Positions 1 to 5,501 of a DNA stretch of 6,997 nucleotides are shown piece by piece. The position numbers and the translations under genes were made by a program. The stretch spans positions 1 through 6,997 of the forward strand of contig WGBF01000280.1 in assembly GCA_015494485.1 (NCBI GenBank), in the 5' to 3' direction. Position 1 is the stretch's first letter. Each line of letters opens with the position of its first letter. Below the pieces are notes generated by a model, which saw only the letters and a list, made by a program, of their open reading frames with translations, had not been told where the DNA came from and did no database searches. This DNA is from a bacterium. Lineage in GTDB: Bacteria; Calditrichota; Calditrichia; RBG-13-44-9; J042.

Positions 1-709
1 CATAGTCCCGCGCAGTGTAGCCCAATTCCGCCATCAGGGTACGGGCTGCGTTTCGGATGTGGTGAAAATATGCCGGTTCACCGGTGAAGCGATGCCCGTG
101 TTCGGGATACAACTGGTGTGCCCGACGGAAAAAGTCGGGGGTGTCCGTAACGTAACTAAAAGAACCCTCCACCACGGCAGCCGCTTCTTCGCCAGGGCCC
201 AGAATAAACGCCGCACCGCCGGCGGCAGCGGTGTATTCCAGGGCATCGCCGGGACGTCCCTGGGCGGTATCCACACCAATGGCCAGCGCGTAATCGGCCA
301 TTTCGCTTCCCACAAAAGCAATGGCGGCCTGCATGGCTTCGGTTCCGGCTTTACAGGCAAATTCCATGTCAGCAGCGCTGACATCCGGTGTAATGCCCAA
401 CGCCTGGGCTACAATGGTACCACTGGGTTTTACCGCATACGGATGCGATTCGGAGCCAATCCACACTGCCCGAATCTGTTGCGGGGGAATCGCCGCACGC
501 TTCAGGGCGTTTTGGGCCGCTTCCATGGCCATGGTAATGGAATCTTCATCCGGGCCGGGTACGCTTTTTTGTTTGATGGGGAGATTTTCGCTGTTTTGTC
601 CCCCGCGCCACACGCGGGCAATTTCCCGGGCAGGCAGGCGATACCGGGGAATGTAGGCCCCGTATCCAATAATTCCCACCGGTCGCCGGGGAATTAAAAT
701 CGATGCCAC
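1..709 (-). CDS. Hydroxymethylglutaryl-CoA synthase, archaeal-type (3' part beyond window)
   Basis: This is the N-terminal 236 residues of a thiolase-fold enzyme that condenses acetyl-CoA with acetoacetyl-CoA to HMG-CoA, the step feeding the mevalonate pathway; it is cytosolic. The protein opens with VGIIGYGAYIPRYRL (residues 11-25), then VPGPDEDSITMAMEAA (50-65), GSESHPYAVKPSGT (85-98) and MEFACKAGTEAMQ (115-127), followed by RFTGEPAYFHH (207-217). These are the signatures of the archaeal-type synthase rather than the eukaryotic or Firmicutes MvaS type. Cys119 is the expected acyl-accepting nucleophile and Glu87 the expected general acid/base; the catalytic His should lie just past the left edge. 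The GTG start at 709-707 is chosen because GGAGGG (721-716) sits 6 nt upstream; a GTG at codon 11 matches where many relatives begin but lacks such a site. In archaea the gene often precedes an acetoacetyl-CoA thiolase and a DUF35 protein, which may lie beyond the window. No frameshift is seen. A related acyl-condensing role cannot be excluded. Confidence 0.9.
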   Translation of the reverse strand, partial: MASILIPRRPVGIIGYGAYIPRYRLPAREIARVWRGGQNSENLPIKQKSVPGPDEDSITMAMEAAQNALKRAAIPPQQIRAVWIGSESHPYAVKPSGTIVAQALGITPDVSAADMEFACKAGTEAMQAAIAFVGSEMADYALAIGVDTAQGRPGDALEYTAAAGGAAFILGPGEEAAAVVEGSFSYVTDTPDFFRRAHQLYPEHGHRFTGEPAYFHHIRNAARTLMAELGYTARDY

Positions 710-798
710 AACAGACCCTCCGTAGATAATTGGCCACTGTTACCTATCATCGACAGAAACCGGAAAGAATTCCGCGTTTATTTTCGAACCAACGGGGA

Positions 799-830
799 TA
801 AAGTTAAGGGAGAAATTTTTCTATCGCAAA
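799..830 (-). promoter_or_regulatory. Candidate promoter for the HMG-CoA synthase gene
   Basis: On the minus strand TTGCGA (829-824) and TAACTT (806-801) are separated by exactly 17 bp, a weak -35/-10 pair with 4 of 6 and 3 of 6 matches to the housekeeping consensus. The same bases also read TTTG (830-827), 20 bp, TAACTTTA (806-799), close to the TTTG/TAnnTTTG promoter of Bacteroidota. The 19-bp palindrome ends 2 bp upstream. A start near 794 would give a leader of about 85 nt. This is inference from pattern only. Confidence 0.25.
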
Positions 831-831
831 T

Positions 832-850
832 TACTTTGCAATGCAAAGTA
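832..850. promoter_or_regulatory. Perfect 19-bp palindrome, candidate operator
   Basis: TACTTTGCA, one central A, TGCAAAGTA: two 9-bp arms that are exact reverse complements. It lies in the 211-bp gap between the haem lipoprotein gene and the HMG-CoA synthase gene, directly upstream of the best promoter candidate for the latter. There is no T-tract on either side and the centre is a single base, so it does not look like a terminator hairpin; a binding site for a dimeric transcription factor fits better. The factor is not identifiable from this window. Confidence 0.5.
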
Positions 851-920
851 GCGTTATCTTAATGTGTCCCCAACTTTTGGCGCCGTTTAAAATAAACTCC
901 AAAAATTGCGAATTAAGTCA

Positions 921-1562
921 TTAGCTGTTTTCAGGAGAAATTTCCACCCGAATGACACCGCGGAAATCGCCGGCTTTGTAACCAACTGCGCGGTCATTGG
1001 GATAAAGGCGGTGCAATGCCTCCTTCAGCGGTTCCGGCATGTGATTGGGATCCCCATGGCAATTGACGCACAAGGAAGCCACGCGCAACGGCATGTAATA
1101 CCGGAAGCGGGTCTGACCGTCTTCTTCGATTTTTTGGACGAAATGGGCAGGTAAGGGCTTGCCGGACTTCAGGGCATTGTCAAAATACCGAAGGGCCTGC
1201 ACTTCCAGTGAATCCGGTTTGTTTTTGGGATTTCGGATTTTGAATGAGGTGCGTTTTACGGCAATATTCGCACCAAATTGTTGAGCCACTTGCCGGGTTA
1301 ACGGCAATGCTTTGGTATTGCACACTTTTATGGCTTCCACCGGACCGGATTGCTTAATGGTTTGAATTAATTCCCCTTTTAGCGTTTTCAACAGCGTTTT
1401 GGCCACGGAGTCCCCCAGAGCGGTTATTTCAGGCACCGATTGTGGGTCCACAGCTGTGACGGCGATGTGGGGTTGGTGGGAATCCTTGGACTCCTGATCT
1501 TTGGAGCAACCGGTAAAAAACAGCAAGATGCCACTCAATAGGAACAATACTGTCCGGGTCAT
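921..1562 (-). CDS. DUF3365 (Tll0287-like) c-type haem lipoprotein
   Basis: A 213-residue exported lipoprotein predicted to carry one covalently bound haem c. The N-terminus has a basic end, a hydrophobic run and a lipobox FTGC, giving lipid attachment at Cys19. The family signature follows: a segment with VCNTKALPLTRQVAQQFG, then VKRTSFKIRNPKNKPDSLE, and near the C-terminus the haem motif CVNCH followed by GDP, then YPNDRAVGYKAGDFRGVIRVEI. DUF3365 domains have a PAS-like fold and are found alone or as sensor modules of kinases; here there is no signalling domain, so the protein is probably a small periplasm-facing cytochrome or haem sensor of unknown partner. The start at 1562 is preferred over an in-frame ATG ten codons earlier because AGGAGG (1574-1569) is 6 nt upstream and because this start puts the signal peptide at the N-terminus. 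It is transcribed divergently from the DUF302 gene. The physiological role is unknown. Confidence 0.88.
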   Translation of the reverse strand: MTRTVLFLLSGILLFFTGCSKDQESKDSHQPHIAVTAVDPQSVPEITALGDSVAKTLLKTLKGELIQTIKQSGPVEAIKVCNTKALPLTRQVAQQFGANIAVKRTSFKIRNPKNKPDSLEVQALRYFDNALKSGKPLPAHFVQKIEEDGQTRFRYYMPLRVASLCVNCHGDPNHMPEPLKEALHRLYPNDRAVGYKAGDFRGVIRVEISPENS

Positions 1563-1614
1563 TGCCTTCCTCCTGAATTTATTGAATTGCAATATGATGT
1601 TTTTTCTTCCATTA

Positions 1615-1655
1615 GGGTTACAAAATTAATACTTCCCGGTTTGAAAATGTAACCC
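1615..1655. promoter_or_regulatory. Inverted repeat in the divergent intergenic region
   Basis: GGGTTACA (1615-1622) and TGTAACCC (1648-1655) are exact reverse complements whose centres are 33 bp apart, about three helical turns. A second, interleaved pair is CAAAATT (1621-1627) and AATTTTG (1656-1662). The region lies between two divergent genes. The minus-strand box TAATTTTG (1628-1621), which resembles a -7 element of Bacteroidota, overlaps the left arm. It could be a two-site operator for both genes. The 25-bp spacer and lack of a T-tract argue against a terminator. Confidence 0.35.
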
Positions 1656-1707
1656 AATTTTGAATGTGGCATCAAATCTCTACCACAAAAAATCAGGAGG
1701 TTCTTGA

Positions 1708-2094
1708 ATGCGTTATTATTTTTCGACGCGAGTGAACGGAAAATTCCAGGATGTTATCGATAAAGTAACCGGGGCGTTAAAGGAAGAAGGATTCGGGGTG
1801 CTCACAGAAATTGATGTGAAAGCCACATTAAAGAAAAAACTGGATGTGGATTTTCGCCCCTATACGATTCTGGGTGCCTGCAATCCACCCTTTGCATACA
1901 AGGCATTGCAGGCAGAACCCAAGATTGGCACCATGCTACCGTGCAATGTGGTTGTGGAAGAAGTGGAGCCGAATGTTTGTGAAGTAACCGCCGTGGACCC
2001 GATTGCTTCCATGACAGCCATCCAGAATCCCCAACTGGAAGAAATTGCCAGCCAGATTCGGGATAAATTAAAACGGGTTATCGAATCGCTGTAA
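1708..2094 (+). CDS. DUF302 family protein
   Basis: A 128-residue soluble protein with no signal peptide or membrane segment, close to the usual length for a stand-alone DUF302 domain. Family features visible are the opening strand, a helix (about 12-27), GFGVLTEIDVKATLKKKL (28-45), the LGACNP motif (55-60) and the LPCNV motif (77-81), followed by an Asp-Pro pair (97-98) and a C-terminal amphipathic helix. Cys58 and Cys79 sit in the two conserved motifs, with a third cysteine at 91. Proteins of this family have been solved structurally but have no established biochemical function; the conserved cysteines make a redox, thiol or ligand-binding role possible, which is inference. AGGAGG (1695-1700) lies 7 nt before the ATG. 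The gene is monocistronic: it is read divergently from the haem lipoprotein gene and closed by a strong terminator 36 bp after its stop. Confidence 0.88.
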   Translation: MRYYFSTRVNGKFQDVIDKVTGALKEEGFGVLTEIDVKATLKKKLDVDFRPYTILGACNPPFAYKALQAEPKIGTMLPCNVVVEEVEPNVCEVTAVDPIASMTAIQNPQLEEIASQIRDKLKRVIESL

Positions 2095-2130
2095 ATGCGT
2101 TGGAATTAACCCAGCACGGTGCGATGTTTT

Positions 2131-2161
2131 GAACCCCGGAGTTGATCCGGGGTTCGTTTTT
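2131..2161 (+). terminator. Rho-independent terminator of the DUF302 gene
   Basis: A perfect 10-bp stem, GAACCCCGGA (2131-2140) and TCCGGGGTTC (2146-2155), encloses a 5-nt loop GTTGA and is followed by G and five T (2157-2161). The GC-rich stem and T-tract on the plus strand fit an intrinsic terminator acting on the upstream gene. The other flank has no A-run, so it is not bidirectional. Confidence 0.92.
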
Positions 2162-2337
2162 GGAGAAGTGGATTTTCGATTCAACAATTCTTCGTTTTCT
2201 ACCTTAATAGCACTCCCGTTTGTTACATTTCCGAATACCAAAAGAAGCACTCACCATTCTGAATTTTGAAAAATTAATCAGCAGAGTGAGAAATCCGTGT
2301 TAAACGATGCATGGTTAAAGCACAAATCCATCTTTTG

Positions 2338-2367
2338 TTGTATTTTAGCCCCTTTTCTCATTATGAT
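2338..2367 (+). promoter_or_regulatory. Candidate promoter for the DUF885 gene
   Basis: TTGTAT (2338-2343) and TATGAT (2362-2367) are separated by 18 bp. The -10-like element matches the housekeeping consensus at 5 of 6 positions and would place the transcription start about 30 nt before the ATG at 2406. It is the best such pair in the 244-bp stretch between the terminator and the gene, in which I see no other feature. Pattern evidence only. Confidence 0.35.
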
Positions 2368-2405
2368 ATGTATCTTCGGTGTTTTTCTAAAATGGAGAGG
2401 GTCGT

Positions 2406-4151
2406 ATGAAAAATATGTTACTATTGCTTGTTTTAATATTGATTACCGTCAGCCATGCGCAAACGCCTTCACAGGTATTGCATGAATTGTTTCGGGAAGA
2501 TTGGGAATTTCAGTTAAAAGAAAATCCCCTTTGGGCAACGCGAATTGGAGACCACCGCTTTGATGACCGATTGCCTTCCGTTACGCCGGAAGATTATGCA
2601 CGTCGGGCAGAACATAATCGGCAGATGTTGCAGCGGTTAAGTGAAATCAATTATCAGGCGCTTCCGGAACCGGATAAAATCAACTACGATATTTTCAAAT
2701 GGCAAAAAGAGTCCGCGCTGGAAGAATATCGGTTTAAAACCTATTTAATGCCGATTACGCAGCGGTCCGGATTTCATGTTTCCTTCCCGCAGTTGCCGGA
2801 TATTACGCCTTTTAAGACCGTTTCGGATTACAAAAATTATATTAGTCGACTGCGGCAATTTAAGCGCTATGTCGAGCAGCATATTGCATTAATGCGGGAA
2901 GGTATTCGCCAGGGGATGGTACCCCCGGCGATTATTTTAAAGGACATTGACAAAATTGTGGCGGCCCATGTTGTGGATAAGCCTGAATATAGTGCGTTGT
3001 ACAAACCGTTTAAACAATTTCCGGATTATTTTCAGCAAGCCGAAAAGGACTCCTTGCAGAAAGAAGGCAGGAGGGTAATTAAAACTGTGGTAATTCCCGC
3101 TTTTCGGCAATTGGGGAATTTTTTACGCGAGGAATACATCCCGGCTGGGCGGCCTTCCATTGCAGCGCGGGATTTACCGGATGGCAAAGCTTTTTATGAA
3201 TTTCGGGTCCGCTATTTTACCACCTTACCAATTTCTCCGGAGGAAGTGCATGCCATTGGCCTGCGGGAAGTGAAGCGCATTCGTGCGGAAATGGAAACGT
3301 TAATTCGGCAGACCGGGTTTGAAGGGGACTTCCATGCGTTTATTCGTTTTCTAAGAACCTCACCTCAATTTTATGTCGATTCCCCGGAAGCGTTGTTAAA
3401 AGAAGTCGCCTATGTTCTGAAACGAATGGATGGAGAATTGCCGCGATTATTCAAACAATTACCCCGCATGCCGTATGGCATTAAACCGGTGCCGGATTTT
3501 ATTGCACCCCGAACCACCACCGCCTATTATCAGCGCCCTGCAGGAGACGGTACCCGTGCGGGTATTTATTTCGTAAATACCTACGATCTGAAAAGTCGTC
3601 CCCTGTACGAAATTGAGGCCTTGTCGTTTCACGAAGCAGTTCCGGGGCATCATCTTCAATTGGCGTTGCAGCAGGAATTAACCAATCTTCCCCCGTTCCG
3701 GCGTTTTGGGGGATTCACTGTATTTGTGGAAGGCTGGGCGTTGTATGCGGAACGCCTGGGGCTGGAAGTGGGATTTTATCAAGACCCGTACAGTAATTTT
3801 GGGCGCTTAACGTATGAAATGTGGCGTGCCTGTCGACTGGTTGTTGACACGGGAATGCATTATCTGGGGTGGAGTCGACAACAAGCCATTGACTTTATGG
3901 CTGAAAACACGGCACTAACGTTGTTGAATATTACCAATGAAGTAGACCGCTACATTAGCTGGCCGGGGCAGGCTCTGGCGTATAAGATGGGAGAATTGGA
4001 AATTCGCCGCTTACGTCAGGAAGCTGAAACGCGTCTGGGCGCTTCATTTGACCTGAGAGAATTTCATCAGGTGGTATTGGAAGAAGGCGCTATCCCGCTT
4101 CAGGTGCTCCGGCAGCGGGTGGAGAAGTGGATACGTACAAAACAAAATTAA
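2406..4151 (+). CDS. DUF885 family putative zinc metallopeptidase, exported
   Basis: A 581-residue protein, the usual length for DUF885. Residues 1-18 form a signal peptide (Lys2, a leucine-rich core, then SHA before Gln19), so the mature protein is likely periplasmic or secreted; the cleavage motif is signal peptidase I type and there is no lipobox. The catalytic signature is HEAVPGHH (409-416), followed 26 residues later by VEGWALYAE (441-449). Together they supply His and Glu ligands and a catalytic Glu typical of zinc peptidases of this group. The C-terminal part has the conserved NEVDRYISWPGQALAYKMG segment and the LGASFDLREFH and PLQVL motifs of the family. Substrate specificity is not known; peptide or oligopeptide hydrolysis is the family-level expectation. 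GGAGAGGG (2394-2401) precedes the ATG by 4 nt. The gene stands alone on its strand and ends 3 bp from the stop of the convergent response regulator gene. The reading frame is intact with no missing motif. Confidence 0.9.
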   Translation: MKNMLLLLVLILITVSHAQTPSQVLHELFREDWEFQLKENPLWATRIGDHRFDDRLPSVTPEDYARRAEHNRQMLQRLSEINYQALPEPDKINYDIFKWQKESALEEYRFKTYLMPITQRSGFHVSFPQLPDITPFKTVSDYKNYISRLRQFKRYVEQHIALMREGIRQGMVPPAIILKDIDKIVAAHVVDKPEYSALYKPFKQFPDYFQQAEKDSLQKEGRRVIKTVVIPAFRQLGNFLREEYIPAGRPSIAARDLPDGKAFYEFRVRYFTTLPISPEEVHAIGLREVKRIRAEMETLIRQTGFEGDFHAFIRFLRTSPQFYVDSPEALLKEVAYVLKRMDGELPRLFKQLPRMPYGIKPVPDFIAPRTTTAYYQRPAGDGTRAGIYFVNTYDLKSRPLYEIEALSFHEAVPGHHLQLALQQELTNLPPFRRFGGFTVFVEGWALYAERLGLEVGFYQDPYSNFGRLTYEMWRACRLVVDTGMHYLGWSRQQAIDFMAENTALTLLNITNEVDRYISWPGQALAYKMGELEIRRLRQEAETRLGASFDLREFHQVVLEEGAIPLQVLRQRVEKWIRTKQN

Positions 4152-4154
4152 CCC

Positions 4155-5501
4155 TCACTCCGCCAGGCCAAAGCGCATGAGTTTCCGCCACAACGTAGCC
4201 CGGTCGATGCCCAGTAATTTGGCGGCACGGGCTTTGTTGCCCCCGGTGATGATCATGGTGTAATAAATGAATTGCCGTTCCATATTCTCCAGATAGGTGG
4301 CCAGATTGGTGTTTAATGGCGTTGGTTTTTCCGCATCGCTGGATATTTCCAATGCCAGGGCAATTTCTTCCGCGGAGATTGTGGGACTGTTGGAGAAAAT
4401 AACCGCTTTTTCCAGCACATGCCGTAACATGCGAATATTTCCCGGCCAATCGTGCTGCATCATGAGCTGCAACGCGGCCGGTGCAATGCCCTGAATGGCT
4501 TTGTTGTAGGTTTCACTCAATTGCTTAAGGAAGTAATCCGTAAGTAACGGGATGTCTTCTTTGCGTTCCCGCAGCGGCGGAAGGTGAATGTGGATGATAT
4601 TCAGGCGGTGGAATAAATCCTCGCGAAATTTCCCCTCCCGAATCATCTGTTGCAAATCCTTATTCGTGGCAGCAATAACGCGAACATCCACTTTCTGGGG
4701 GCGCTGGAAGCCGATCTTTTCAATTTCGCCCTCCTGGAGTACATTTAGCAACTTGGCTTGAGCCGTTAAGGGAAGTTCGCCAATCTCATCCAGAAACAGG
4801 GTGCCCCCGTTGGCTTCCTCAAATTTTCCCGTTTGATCCCGATATGCCCCGGTAAAACTGCCTTTGCGGTGCCCAAAGAAGGTGGATTCAATAAGCGTTT
4901 CCGGAATGGCGGCGCAGTTTACTTTAATGTACGGTTGGCTGGCCCGGTTGCTGCGCAAATGGATTGCGCGGGCCACCAGTTCCTTCCCCGTACCGGATTC
5001 GCCGGTAATCAGCACTTTGGCATCGGTAGGAGCTACGGTTTCAATCTGGTGAAAGATTTTCTGGATGGCGGGGCTTTGACCGATCATCTGGTATTGTTCC
5101 ATTAATTCCTGGAGCAAACGGGAACGTTCCTGCTGCCAGTTAAACCGGTCCACGGCGTTTTTAATGGTAATCAACAGGCGGTCGGTATCGCCCCCTTTTT
5201 CAATAAAATCAAATGCGCCGATTTTAATGGAATCCACGGCAATGGTTAGGGTACTTTGTCCCGAAATCATCACCACCGGGATGTGGGGGTACTGCTGCTT
5301 GATCTTTTCCAGCAGTGTCATGCCATCCAGACTGGGCATTTTAACATCCAGGAGAATGCACTGGTAGGTGGTTTCGGTGAGCATGGGCATCACTTTGCGG
5401 GGATCAGTCACCGTATCTACCTGGTAATTTTGCAGGTGCAGAAGTGAGGTAATGTGGGATAAAAATGTTGGGTCGTCGTCAACGGCCAGAATCCGTTTCA
5501 T
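4155..5501 (-). CDS. NtrC-family sigma-54-dependent response regulator
   Basis: A 448-residue cytoplasmic transcriptional activator with the full three-domain plan. The receiver (1-120) has the acidic pocket Asp8-Asp10, phosphoacceptor Asp52 in LLDVKMP, Ser80 and Lys102. The AAA+ domain (about 138-370) has Walker A GESGTGKE (167-174), Walker B GGTLFLDE (232-239), IAATNKDL (276-283) and the arginine-finger region FREDLFHRLN (292-301). A Fis-type helix-turn-helix closes the protein (about 405-446, GGNKARAAKLLGIDRATLW). It should activate RNA polymerase holding sigma-54 after phosphorylation by the kinase encoded upstream. Oddities: the sigma-54 contact loop reads GSFTGA (214-219) rather than GAFTGA; receiver Lys102 is followed by Gly instead of the usual Pro; the sensor II segment reads GNIRMLRHV with Met where Glu is usual. 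All catalytic residues are kept. AGGAG (5513-5509) lies 7 nt before the ATG, which overlaps the kinase stop as ATGA. The regulon cannot be named. Confidence 0.95.
   Translation of the reverse strand: MKRILAVDDDPTFLSHITSLLHLQNYQVDTVTDPRKVMPMLTETTYQCILLDVKMPSLDGMTLLEKIKQQYPHIPVVMISGQSTLTIAVDSIKIGAFDFIEKGGDTDRLLITIKNAVDRFNWQQERSRLLQELMEQYQMIGQSPAIQKIFHQIETVAPTDAKVLITGESGTGKELVARAIHLRSNRASQPYIKVNCAAIPETLIESTFFGHRKGSFTGAYRDQTGKFEEANGGTLFLDEIGELPLTAQAKLLNVLQEGEIEKIGFQRPQKVDVRVIAATNKDLQQMIREGKFREDLFHRLNIIHIHLPPLRERKEDIPLLTDYFLKQLSETYNKAIQGIAPAALQLMMQHDWPGNIRMLRHVLEKAVIFSNSPTISAEEIALALEISSDAEKPTPLNTNLATYLENMERQFIYYTMIITGGNKARAAKLLGIDRATLWRKLMRFGLAE

Noticed and set aside
59..697. 212-codon open frame on the plus strand
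   Set aside because: It is the antisense shadow of the HMG-CoA synthase gene; its translation is low in complexity with no family motif, while the minus-strand frame has clear conserved motifs.
1586..1593. Short palindrome ATTGCAAT in the leader of the haem lipoprotein gene
   Set aside because: Eight bases of AT-rich palindrome are expected by chance; the resemblance to the centre of the 19-bp palindrome is too short to support a shared regulator.
2068..2250. 60-codon minus-strand frame across the DUF302 3' end
   Set aside because: It runs through the rho-independent terminator and has no recognisable protein features.
2297..2485. 62-codon plus-strand frame with a hydrophobic segment just before the DUF885 gene
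   Set aside because: It starts at a GTG without a ribosome binding site, overlaps the DUF885 start by 80 bp, and contains the promoter-like element and the ribosome binding site of that gene, so it is most likely chance.
4118..4164. Weak inverted repeat GGTGGAG / CTCCGCC across the convergent junction
   Set aside because: It needs a G-T wobble, has a loop of more than 30 nt and no T-tract, so it does not support a terminator call.
4195..4240. Possible -24/-12 (sigma-54) promoter-like string GGCACG...TTG inside the response regulator gene
   Set aside because: It has a mismatch in both elements, lies within coding sequence and precedes no gene on that strand.
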